A program made the translations under genes and the position numbers. A stretch of DNA of 64,000 nucleotides from Ridgeia piscesae (Eukaryota > Annelida > Polychaeta > Sabellida > Siboglinidae), in NCBI GenBank assembly GCA_025642075.2, contig JAODUO010000055.1, positions 402,501 to 466,500 of the forward strand, given 5' to 3'. Of this stretch, positions 53,001-64,000 are shown piece by piece (position 1 is the stretch's first letter; the number at the start of each line of letters is the position of its first letter). The notes under the pieces are model-generated. The model saw only the letters and a list, made by a program, of their open reading frames with translations, searched no databases and was not told where the DNA came from.

Positions 53001-53374
53001 TACATTCTCGGACATTTGTTTTGACCGACATAATAATATACAAAATTACTTTGGGATACTAGTAGTTATAAATAGTTATAAATATACAGTTTATCAGTCG
53101 ATGAGGCGTAGGGAGCATAGTCATCCTAATTTATTTGTTCAGTTATATTTCACGTCACTCGTGCTTATTATTTGTACCACCACAAGGAGCTCCCTGCTGT
53201 CACATTTAACTCGTAATAGTCACTGGTTTTGTACACTCTACAGACAAGGAGCTCCCTCCACACACATCTTATTTAACACTAAGAACATGTGGCTGTTTTG
53301 TTCCAGGAACGATTGGATACTGTGCCTGTTTCTGGTTCGTCACTCGTATATACAGCGTCGTCAAGGTCGACTGA
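31941..53374 (+). CDS. TM9SF2: TM9SF2-type nonaspanin (transmembrane 9 superfamily), complete, 17 coding exons
   Basis: Nonaspanins are endosomal/Golgi membrane proteins with a lumenal N-terminal domain and nine C-terminal membrane helices. Exons 31941-32081, 36386-36453, 36613-36706, 37188-37333 (or its copy 39899-40044), 41534-41669, 42352-42500, 43109-43220, 43856-43935, 44661-44769, 45704-45836, 46907-47026, 47315-47372, 48084-48243, 48881-49032, 49623-49734, 52784-52955 and 53307-53374 join with consistent phases to 2010 nt, 669 residues plus stop; the human protein is 663. Landmarks are a signal peptide then [105 protein letters not shown], and a C-terminal IYSVVKVD. The C-terminus and length favour TM9SF2 over TM9SF4. 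Identification is from remembered family sequence. Confidence 0.96.
32478..32600. repeat. Palindrome-rich TATCGCGATA element, probable DNA-transposon end
   Basis: GAAGTATCGCGATACTTGTG and AGTATCGCGATACTTC occur 60 bp apart with CGATACC and CGATACTT satellites. Such internally palindromic ends are typical of hAT-like or MITE termini in animals. No second end identified. Confidence 0.4.
35395..36035. repeat. Possible non-autonomous DNA element with TATTTGAATTGAAAAT blocks
   Basis: Both margins carry GTATTTGAATTGAAAAT (35437 and 35998) and GCCCAGA (35400 and 36032). Between them is unremarkable sequence. The margins suggest an element of about 640 bp; terminal inverted repeats were not established. 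Confidence 0.35.
36386..36453 (+). CDS. TM9SF2: TM9SF2 exon 2
   Basis: 68 nt; acceptor CTTTTTCAG, donor AG|GTGAGT. It encodes [20 protein letters not shown], where VNRL.S.ES.PYEY is conserved. Confidence 0.95.
36613..36706 (+). CDS. TM9SF2: TM9SF2 exon 3
   Basis: 94 nt; acceptor TTCCATAG, donor AAG|GTAGGT. It encodes [10 protein letters not shown] to [18 protein letters not shown], the ENLGQ.LFGERI.PSPY signature. Confidence 0.96.
37039..38155 (+). repeat. Segmental duplication, copy A (contains exon 4A)
   Basis: About 1.1 kb, almost identical to 39751-40910 at an offset of 2711-2712 bp. Differences seen are a handful of substitutions upstream of the exon and a 4-bp gap (ATGTTCATTCAAAG versus ATGTTCAAAG) downstream. 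The right edge is blurred by the shared 37-bp array. Confidence 0.93.
37188..37333 (+). CDS. TM9SF2: TM9SF2 exon 4, copy A
   Basis: 146 nt; acceptor CGTCCACAG, donor TG|GTAGGT. It encodes [17 protein letters not shown] to SRNYQHH plus TG of the next Trp codon. It is base-for-base identical to copy B at 39899. Only one copy can be used per mRNA: joining A to B creates TG+A, a stop. Confidence 0.93.
37785..38160 (+). repeat. 37-bp minisatellite, distal block, derived from the TM9SF2 exon 5 acceptor
   Basis: About ten copies of GATCATTGACAACGTGCCAG plus TGATGTGGTGCTTGTAT. This is the same family as 40490-41560, but the splice AG before GATCATTG has become ATG in these copies, so they are not acceptors. 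Confidence 0.93.
38161..39750 (+). other. Single-copy insert between the two exon 4 copies
   Basis: A 69-codon open stretch 38179-38385 ([34 protein letters not shown]) is followed at once by a GTAAGT donor. Another open stretch at 39005-39140 ([20 protein letters not shown] ... TEPPPQA, stop) follows a GTGTCAG acceptor. The two are out of phase with each other and neither is part of TM9SF2. I do not recognise them; they may be a fragment of an unrelated gene or element carried in with the duplication. Confidence 0.35.
39751..40910 (+). repeat. Segmental duplication, copy B (contains exon 4B)
   Basis: Second copy of the 1.1-kb block, starting TATAATCTCTTGTATAC as at 37039. One odd unit near 40640 reads ATTGCAAGTCCAACTTTTGA then TTTTCCAGTG, which is absent from copy A. 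Confidence 0.93.
39899..40044 (+). CDS. TM9SF2: TM9SF2 exon 4, copy B
   Basis: Identical in sequence, acceptor context and donor to exon 4A. It is closer to exon 5. Whether A, B or both are spliced in vivo cannot be told from sequence; the protein is the same either way. It may also be an assembly or haplotype duplication. Confidence 0.85.
40490..41533 (+). repeat. 36/37-bp minisatellite seeded on the TM9SF2 exon 5 acceptor, about 28 copies
   Basis: The proximal units read TTGTAG|GATCATTGACAACATG then CCTGTCACGTGGTGC; the exon itself begins TTTGTAG|GATCATTGACAACATG and continues CCTGTCACGTGGTGC. Each unit therefore has the acceptor AG plus about 30 nt coding for [10 protein letters not shown]. 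Units left of about 40990 have lost the AG (GTATGATC). Splicing to an upstream copy would read IIDNMPV.WCL and then hit the TAG of the next acceptor. Confidence 0.95.
41534..41669 (+). CDS. TM9SF2: TM9SF2 exon 5
   Basis: 136 nt; acceptor TTTGTAG, donor CGC|GTAAGT. It encodes [20 protein letters not shown], then [16 protein letters not shown] to ACNMR. The real exon differs from the repeat units where TGGTGCTATTCC replaces TGGTGCTTGTAG. Confidence 0.95.
42352..42500 (+). CDS. TM9SF2: TM9SF2 exon 6
   Basis: 149 nt; acceptor TTTCTACAG, donor AG|GTCAGT. It encodes [21 protein letters not shown] through [10 protein letters not shown] to [11 protein letters not shown]. The [12 protein letters not shown] core is conserved; the [13 protein letters not shown] part is longer than in the human protein. 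Confidence 0.93.
42640..42790. repeat. Dispersed repeat with AAAGTCATGGAATT motif
   Basis: GAAAGTCATGGAATTTG, GAAAGTCATGGAATTG and GAGTCATGGAAAAT occur in 110 bp. The pattern is reminiscent of widespread hAT-like elements in animals; family not resolved. Confidence 0.35.
42845..43108 (+). repeat. 37-bp minisatellite resembling the TM9SF2 exon 7 acceptor, 3-4 good copies plus decayed ones
   Basis: Unit TGTTGTTGATTTACAG|CATGGTGTGATGACTAATT. The real acceptor is TGTTGTTGATACAG|CATCAAGC. The last copies before the exon are diverged and include a (GTT)n run at 43082-43102. Confidence 0.8.
43109..43220 (+). CDS. TM9SF2: TM9SF2 exon 7
   Basis: 112 nt; acceptor GATACAG, donor GAG|GTGAGT. It encodes [15 protein letters not shown] to [16 protein letters not shown], the following cysteine and YTYSV are the conserved positions. 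Confidence 0.93.
43856..43935 (+). CDS. TM9SF2: TM9SF2 exon 8
   Basis: 80 nt; acceptor TACACAG, donor AG|GTGTGT. It encodes [20 protein letters not shown] then TNIQWF, the end of the lumenal domain with the conserved RWDYIL. Confidence 0.95.
44661..44769 (+). CDS. TM9SF2: TM9SF2 exon 9
   Basis: 109 nt; acceptor GTTGCAG, donor GTAAGT. It encodes the first of the nine C-terminal membrane helices ([20 protein letters not shown]) and the cytosolic [12 protein letters not shown]. Confidence 0.96.
45120..45270. repeat. Foldback AAAGTAACAAAGTAAA repeat
   Basis: TTTACTTTGTTACTCAAG at 45188 and CTTAAGTAAAGTAACAAAGTAAA at 45222 are near-perfect inverted copies, as in common hAT/MITE termini. It lies in intron 9. 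Confidence 0.45.
45704..45836 (+). CDS. TM9SF2: TM9SF2 exon 10
   Basis: 133 nt; acceptor TGTTCAG, donor G|GTATGT. It encodes [20 protein letters not shown] then [15 protein letters not shown] into the second helix. Confidence 0.96.
46255..46906 (+). repeat. 67-bp minisatellite seeded on the TM9SF2 exon 11 acceptor, about 10 copies
   Basis: Each unit contains GTGTGGTTTCAG|TGTTTGCCTGCCTGGG; the real exon begins GTGTGGTTCCAG|TGTTTGCCTGCCTGGG. The unit thus carries a complete acceptor and 16 nt of coding sequence, then TTTAAATGCTGGTTTCTGTG and the intronic tract. Unit length is 67, so use of an upstream copy shifts the frame unless three units are added. Confidence 0.96.
46907..47026 (+). CDS. 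TM9SF2: TM9SF2 exon 11
   Basis: 120 nt; acceptor GGTTCCAG, donor A|GTAAGT. It encodes [20 protein letters not shown] to [13 protein letters not shown], with the family-defining [12 protein letters not shown] and GTPAGY. Confidence 0.96.
47195..47314 (+). repeat. About 21-bp minisatellite abutting TM9SF2 exon 12
   Basis: Five to six imperfect copies of GATGTGTTGCCATGGTTACT-like sequence running into the real CCATGGTTACAG acceptor. Most copies lack the AG, so it may be junction-derived but is not a decoy ladder. Confidence 0.7.
47315..47372 (+). CDS. TM9SF2: TM9SF2 exon 12
   Basis: 58 nt, the shortest exon of this gene; acceptor GTTACAG, donor GG|GTAAGT. It encodes [18 protein letters not shown], a strong family match. 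Confidence 0.95.
47810..48070 (+). repeat. 25-bp minisatellite abutting TM9SF2 exon 13
   Basis: About ten copies of GATGATTGTGACTTAGAAAC followed by TCTGA. The last copy merges into the real acceptor GATGATTGTGACTTTGTGTGCAG. Each unit holds an ACTTAG that is a weak acceptor-like AG. Confidence 0.9.
48084..48243 (+). CDS. TM9SF2: TM9SF2 exon 13
   Basis: 160 nt; acceptor TGTGCAG, donor CGG|GTATGT. It encodes [20 protein letters not shown] to [20 protein letters not shown], two membrane helices. Confidence 0.96.
48460..48870 (+). repeat. 31-bp minisatellite, about 13 copies
   Basis: Unit GTGTGTTGTGTGATACATGT followed by GTAAGTGACAC, ending 11 bp before exon 14. Each unit contains ATGT|GTAAGTGA, a strong donor-like word not related to the exon 13 donor. 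Confidence 0.95.
48881..49032 (+). CDS. TM9SF2: TM9SF2 exon 14
   Basis: 152 nt; acceptor GTTGGCAG, donor TG|GTGAGT. It encodes [20 protein letters not shown] through [20 protein letters not shown] to FFILNSI. The loop [10 protein letters not shown] is nearly invariant in the family. Confidence 0.97.
49238..49490. repeat. (GTTC)n microsatellite, about 62 copies
   Basis: Pure tetranucleotide with three single-base interruptions. It is open in all three forward frames, which yields meaningless Arg/Ser/Phe/Val polymers. Confidence 0.98.
49623..49734 (+). CDS. TM9SF2: TM9SF2 exon 15
   Basis: 112 nt; acceptor CTTTTCAG, donor GAG|GTAAGA. It encodes [20 protein letters not shown] then [17 protein letters not shown]. 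Confidence 0.97.
50165..52010 (+). repeat. 46-bp minisatellite, about 40 copies
   Basis: Unit GTTCAGAGTGTGGGTAGTTG followed by ACACTGACTGGGATGTGATG and ACATTG, with GGTGGTTG and ACACCGAC variants in runs. A few truncated units (near 50418 and 51004) lack the middle part. Confidence 0.96.
52011..52775 (+). repeat. 22-bp minisatellite derived from half of the 46-bp unit, about 34 copies
   Basis: Unit TGACAGTGACTGAGACAAGT followed by GA. It is similar to the TGACACTGACTGGGATGTGA half of the preceding array. Both unit types alternate at 52010-52200, showing the transition. It ends 14 bp before the exon 16 acceptor. Confidence 0.95.
52784..52955 (+). CDS. TM9SF2: TM9SF2 exon 16
   Basis: 172 nt; acceptor GTTGTAG, donor G|GTGAGT. 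It encodes [20 protein letters not shown] through [19 protein letters not shown] to FLFFLLT, membrane helices 7-8. Confidence 0.96.
53307..53374 (+). CDS. TM9SF2: TM9SF2 exon 17 (last)
   Basis: 68 nt; acceptor TGTTCCAG. It encodes [20 protein letters not shown] then VD and TGA. The short acidic KVD end is typical of TM9SF2. Confidence 0.96.
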
Positions 53375-54720
53375 GTCACGTTGGCGTGAAGTCGACCGCG
53401 TCATTTCCGAGTCGACAAAGATATTCTGTGTGCATACATTGGCAGCAGCGTTCTGTTGTGCTCAAAGTGCTGCTGCCTGGGGGACTTTTGGGGTACTAGC
53501 AGGCTTGCTTGCTGTGGGATGCACATTTCTGGGCTGTGGTGGCACTTTCCTGTATTGTTGGTTCTCGCTGTGGTTTGTTTCAAGGTCAGTACTGCAGCCA
53601 ACCTCTGCCCTGAGTTGGTCTACGTGCAGTGATCTTGGCTGGGTATTCGCCTGTCGCGAATGATCTGTACAGTAAAATAGAAATTTTGATAACCGCTTTC
53701 ACCGACTGCACCGCCAATGTCAAGGTCGTGTGTCATTAGTTGTAGCTTTTCACTGTTGTAATCAACCATGCAGTTGACACAAACTAGCTTCTTGCCAGTA
53801 CCCGACCCGTTTCTTCTTTCGGCATGATGACCTATTGACCTGGCCCATTTGAAGCCATGTGTAGGCTTATATCCTGTTAAGTCAATGTGTACCTCAACAT
53901 CACTAGACCTGCTAAAGAACCTGCCTGGTTAACCAGTGGGGAAGTCTGAATGTGTTTCTGAGAGGTTTGTGTTTGAAAACATCATTCCATTAACTGGGGA
54001 CAAGGGGAAATAGTTGGAAGCTGCAGTCGGATACATATGACCACAGTTTTGTAGCTTTGTTATTATTCTGTTGATACTTTAAACCAAAGTAGGGCTGTTG
54101 ACTGGTTATGTTTGTCTTCTCAGTGTTTGAATGGTGTGCTTATAAATATTTTTTCAAACAGGAGAAATGAGTTATCTGTCGTAAATGTAATTACAAATAC
54201 ATTGTTTCAAAATGGGTTTATTTGAAGCAACAACATTCAGTTTTCAGAAATATTATAATGGAAACCAGGGTGATAGTTCAATAATATAAACTCATTGTGA
54301 AATGTCATAATTAACAGTGATGTCTTAGAAAATACTTTCACTATCTTCACTAAAATAAGTTCCAATATGATCCGTTTTCAGAATATGCTGGTGGAGACAG
54401 AGCGAGTAGGTTGTAAGATGTGACAGTGATATGACATTTTAGGACGGGTGTCACAGGACACGAGTCCCGTCACAGGACACGAGTCCCGTCACAGGACACG
54501 AGTCCCGTCACCAGACATGTGTCTTGTCACCGGACACGAGTCCTGTTGTTGGGATGGTGGAGGAGGTCATGTTGCTGAGGGTTGTGATATTGCGACACAG
54601 GAGGGAGGGTTCATTGCCAAGTGTGTACGTGTGTGTGTGTGTGTGATCTGTACATCGTGACATCTACCTGAGCTGTACATAATACTACGTTGTATAAATA
54701 AAAGATGTCATTCTATGTAT
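53375..54720 (+). other. TM9SF2 3' UTR candidate
   Basis: No coding feature. A 19-bp CACAGGACACGAGTCCCGT repeat (5 imperfect copies) is at 54450-54545. AATAAA at 54697-54702 is followed by T/G-rich sequence and is the best polyA signal for TM9SF2. Confidence 0.55.
54697..54702 (+). terminator. PolyA signal candidate AATAAA
   Basis: Canonical hexamer about 1.3 kb after the TM9SF2 stop, followed within 30 bp by TGTATTGTGTTTG, a GT-rich downstream element. Confidence 0.5.
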
Positions 54721-54724
54721 TGTG

Positions 54725-57700
54725 TTTGCAGTTTCACTGGGGTCATTAGTGGGTGACAAAAAAGCAGAGGGGGTGGGAAAATGAGATGGGAATTCTCAAG
54801 ATTGCAATGGGAAGATTGAGTAGATATTTGGGGAGGGGGATGAGTGAATGAGGGAGGGGTGTGGAGAGAGTTGGTGGGGACAGTGAGGGAGGAATGAAGA
54901 AAGAGGTTCAGTTTAGTGTATGATATATGTGTATATGGAACATGGCGTGTCCTCTTACCACGCCTGTATATTCATACAGTATGCTAATTGTTTTTTAGTT
55001 CTTTGGGCCAAAGTGTACTTAAGGCATCATTTTGTGTGCATCGTCCTCTGTTAACTGTCGGAAACTGTTGAAGATTTATTGTTTAAATTGCGCAGACATG
55101 TAGTGTATCAAAATATGATAATTTTGCATAAGTACTTTCTCGGCTACATTTTTGTTGCAAATCAATGCATAATTTGGGTGTTTTCTGTGCAACAATAACT
55201 TTACATGAATCAATTAGAGCGTGATGTCACATGGTTGATTACTTGTGCAGCCCAGTTGTAATGAATATTCATGCACAGGCAATGAAACTCGCAAAAACAG
55301 TTGGCTTTAAAGTGAACTTGTTGGATAAAACCGAAGTCTGGCGAACTAACCCGAAAACACATGACCATGTCTTCTATGGATAGTATGCTAGAAACACCAC
55401 GTACGCAGTTACTTGTTTTCGATACGTTGACATGGTCATTATAAAAACCACACTGCTTTTTGTGGTTACATTTTGCATTTCATCTATATTTTGTGACAAT
55501 CTTTTCTTTACATGTTTTACATGTGATCATGAGTTGTACGATGTATATCCTTTTTAAGGACATTACAGTGAATTGAAATGTAGGCATAGAATTACATGAA
55601 ATAATTATGTTAACATAATTAATAAAAAGTTGCGTACATTACAAAGAGTTTAACATTTTAAAAGAATCCTTAATCCTTGTGAAACCAGCCACTGGAAAGA
55701 CAGAACGAAAACGAATATTATGACCAAACAGATTTATGTATACACATTATAAATCATCACATGACCAGTATAGAAATCATTAAAATACAACAGTTGTTTG
55801 CAGACGTGCGGCTTGGTGCAGCCCCACAAGCACATGGATACAGGTAATTGCCTAACAAATATATTGGCTGTTAGCGTTAACATTAGGTTCTGGTGTCTAG
55901 TCATGTGACCTCACACAGCCTATTGGTCTAGACATCGGCTGAGGAGAAAACATTTCACGTTACACTGCGAAGTGAATTCATATAACTGCACACACACGCA
56001 CACTCACACACAAAATGCTATCAGGTGTAGAACGAACAACACGCATTGTCACATGTCTCTGACATAATGCATGATGTGTACAGAAAACATAAAACATCAC
56101 CCAAAGATAATCTGGCACACTGCTTCAGTGTTTTCACGGCAGGCGAAAATAAAATGTTCAGCAGCAATTTTTGTGAAATTGTTACGATAAAAACCAGCAT
56201 ATCTCTCAAACGTGAAGAATCGGACGTCTTTCTTCTGAATAAAACATGAAGGCACGAGAACTTAAATAAATATACACTATACAGAATTCTACAACAAAAT
56301 CAGCTCAACCAATCAGTGGCCCTAATGCAGTGAGCCAATCAAGGCCAATATTACAAAAGCACCAGTGACGCCCTCTACTGGAGCAAATGTTCACCAACAT
56401 TGCAGAACGAATACTTTTGGAAGGAGCTTCAAGTTACCTCTCGATGTACAAATCCCGTTTTATGGTTAGCTTGACATACGAAAAAGGCAATGGTTAGTTC
56501 GACCTGTAAGGTACTTTTAATGAGACTGACATGATTTGTACTGGGTGAGGTCGCAACAAACTGTCCAACATGTGAGGTCAGTTCCTGGCACTGACGCTGG
56601 GAGTAACTCAACAAAATCAATAACAAACTGAACAACTTTAGGCCTGACATAAAACACAAAAAGGCACACAAAACAAAGGTATACACACACATTGGTGTAA
56701 ACACACATTGTGTGTGTGAGTGTGATATGTGTTAGTGTGTGTGGTGTGTATTGTCTATGTGTGCATGGCGTGTGTAAGAAAGTATGTAAGTGTGTTGTCT
56801 GTGTGTGTGTGTAAGTGTGTGTAAGTGTGCTGTCTGTATGTGTGGTGTCATATCTTCAATAGTGGGCAAAACAGCACATCAGCATCACTAAATTAAACCG
56901 CATCAAACTGCCCATATAGTCTTGTAGCAACTGTGGAGCAAAGAGTAGTTGTATCCCTTGAATGAAAACAACACGTTTCCATATGTTCAAAAAAACTACG
57001 TTTATCTGACTTTAAGCACAGTGATTGTAAAATGAAACTAGAGTATTTTTTTATTTTGAAACAATTAGTGTAAACCATAAATAAATATTTTATCTACGTA
57101 ACCATCCCACATTCCATGCGAGTACATGTATAGTTAAAAGTATAATTTCCTACTGTTTAAAATTCTCACGTTTGTAGCTTCATCGTCAACATCGACCAGA
57201 GAAGTGTGTAGCATTGCTGACACAGACACTATAGACATACTGGCCTGTATTACAGACTTGAATGAATGATTGAATGTTTGGAACATACCCCAGTTTTACA
57301 CAACGAAACAGTTTTTACAGAGAACAACAGTTTTGTATGGGGCATTTAACCAGCAATACGCCTTGTAATCCACTGCAATGATTGAACACAGTGTGAATGA
57401 TTACTTTGTAATTAATCTGATCTCAGAAAGTTGATTTCTTTTTGACACCTAATGAAAAGTTGTACACATTGTGAGAAATTACCTTTTTAACACATCATCG
57501 ACGCCCTTATGTCGACTCAACAAAAACAATAACATTGATTATGTTGTAAAGATTATATTATGTCAATTGATTATATTGTAAAGATTATGTTATGTCAATT
57601 GGGTGTCATCTAGAGAACAAAAATAATTACTTCCAACAGTACGATGTTACTCAATTAACAATTATTAACAGTGATTAATACTTTATGTGAATTAATATTA

Positions 57701-58068
57701 GACAACACAACAACATAAAACATCTGACAACAAACACGACGTAACTCCGTCCCATTCTAAACAAAACTACCCCAAACAAACGCATCATAATGCTATGCTT
57801 TAACGTTATATAACGTTATCCCATTAATTCGGGCGTAGCGATTTTCCTAGGAAAATAAAATATTTTACATGGCAATAAAACAGAAATGTCCTGTCAGATT
57901 TAACTCGTCACACCCAGAGCAACACGTTTTATCTACATTATCAACAATTTACTTTATGGCACGATTTACTGTTCACCGATCGTCATACAGTCACCCCGTC
58001 GACAACGTCCACTGATGGCAGATAGTGGCACGTCTGTGACATCGACACAAGCTGCTGACGCGTCACTA
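54725..58068. other. Tail-to-tail spacer / transporter 3' UTR
   Basis: AT-rich, no recognisable gene. It contains a GTGTGT-rich tract at 56700-56850. Presumably holds the 3' UTR of the minus-strand transporter; AATAAA words on the minus strand occur (for example near 57050) but none is decisive. Confidence 0.45.
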
Positions 58069-63190
<5,122 letters not shown>

Positions 63191-64000
63191 CTGTCACCAG
63201 ACAAACACGCGTCATTGCACGCATTGAATCATCGCCAAGGGACATGTTTAAACCCGAGATATCAGGGGCTGGTTTTATAAAGTCGCGTAAATTTATACAC
63301 ATCTACAGTCTACTTACTACACAGGCTGACAGTGATTAGTGGATGTGGTTTACAGACTTCGTGAGACTAATTAAGCATTTGTCAACATAGAATTGACCTA
63401 ATTAGGTCGCAGTAGGGAATCCCTGTATTTGTGTTGTCTCCGGACATCCTTTTTCTCCTCACCTGCCACCTTTGTGGTGCGTATACCAAATGACAAGCTA
63501 TGATGAATGTAAAGGATATCCAGTCTAAACTTTAAAATAATCATGTTGAGAGTGGGTGTGTCGGGAGCATCAACTAACTAGGGGAGCATCACGTAAATAT
63601 TTCAACTAGCATAAAGTTACACATACTAAATACAAGGCGCAGCTAAGTGCAACGATGGAGCAGACTTGTGAAATGCAACTACCAAGACAGGGAGGTAGTG
63701 TAACTTTACCATGTTTTAGGCTTTCAATGAGTTATCTCCTACTAGGCCACCGTAAATACGCTTTATGAAACCAACCATAGGAATGCAATAAAGTTACTAC
63801 TCAGTACTTACTGTAGCATTTCATTTCATTCTTATAAGTCGCCCAAGTCAAGTGAAATCATGTTTGGATTCATCCATCTTCTTGTTACATTTCTAACATA
63901 TTTATACTCATTTATATTCAAAATGGTTCAAACTTCTCAGTTCGTTGTGAGGCATCACCAGTAACAGTAACTAACTGCATTGTATATATTCCTTTTCAAT
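63191..64000. other. Transporter intron to window end
   Basis: No exon or strong repeat found; upstream transporter exons are beyond the window. Confidence 0.5.

Noticed and set aside
53289..53663. 124-codon plus-strand open frame overlapping the last TM9SF2 exon
   Set aside because: Different frame from the real exon; the rest is 3' UTR with no family motif.

Overview
The window is eukaryotic (animal) genomic DNA. Three conserved, intron-rich genes can be read by hand as short exons (37-314 nt) with good splice sites. The best guess is an invertebrate, possibly a lophotrochozoan such as a mollusc. That is an inference from gene structure, LINE-type elements and very heavy tandem-repeat content; nothing in the window fixes the species.

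Layout. (1) About 586-28276, minus strand: the 5' 14 coding exons of an IFT80 gene (intraflagellar transport, WD-repeat protein), 561 residues of an expected ~770-780; the 3' exons lie beyond the left edge. (2) 31941-53374, plus strand: a complete TM9SF2-type nonaspanin gene with 17 coding exons giving 669 residues, plus one extra identical copy of exon 4. A polyA signal candidate lies at 54697. (3) 58069-63190, minus strand: the last four coding exons of an SLC16/monocarboxylate-transporter-like gene, whose N-terminal half lies beyond the right edge. IFT80 and TM9SF2 are head to head (3.66 kb between start codons); TM9SF2 and the transporter are tail to tail. A 5'-truncated LINE sits in an IFT80 intron and a decayed LINE relic lies within 1 kb upstream of the IFT80 start codon.

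Roughly a third of the window is tandem repeat. The main observation is that many arrays are not random intronic repeats. Their unit contains the last bases of the neighbouring exon plus its 5' splice site, or the 3' splice site plus the first bases of the exon. This is clear for IFT80 exons 6, 7, 9 and 12 (donors), TM9SF2 exons 5 and 11 (acceptors) and the last transporter exon (acceptor), and likely for IFT80 exon 8 and TM9SF2 exon 7. The exon part is conserved protein-coding sequence, so the exon edge is the probable seed. The result is ladders of decoy splice sites next to the real ones. Most decoys would add an in-frame stop; the IFT80 exon 6 array is open and would add octapeptides.

Other notable points: a textbook AT-AC U12-type intron after IFT80 exon 1, which moves the start codon away from the one a simple ORF suggests; and a 1.1-kb near-identical duplication carrying TM9SF2 exon 4, in which joining both copies creates a TGA exactly at the junction. 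The genes have no evident shared pathway; they are separate housekeeping-type loci.
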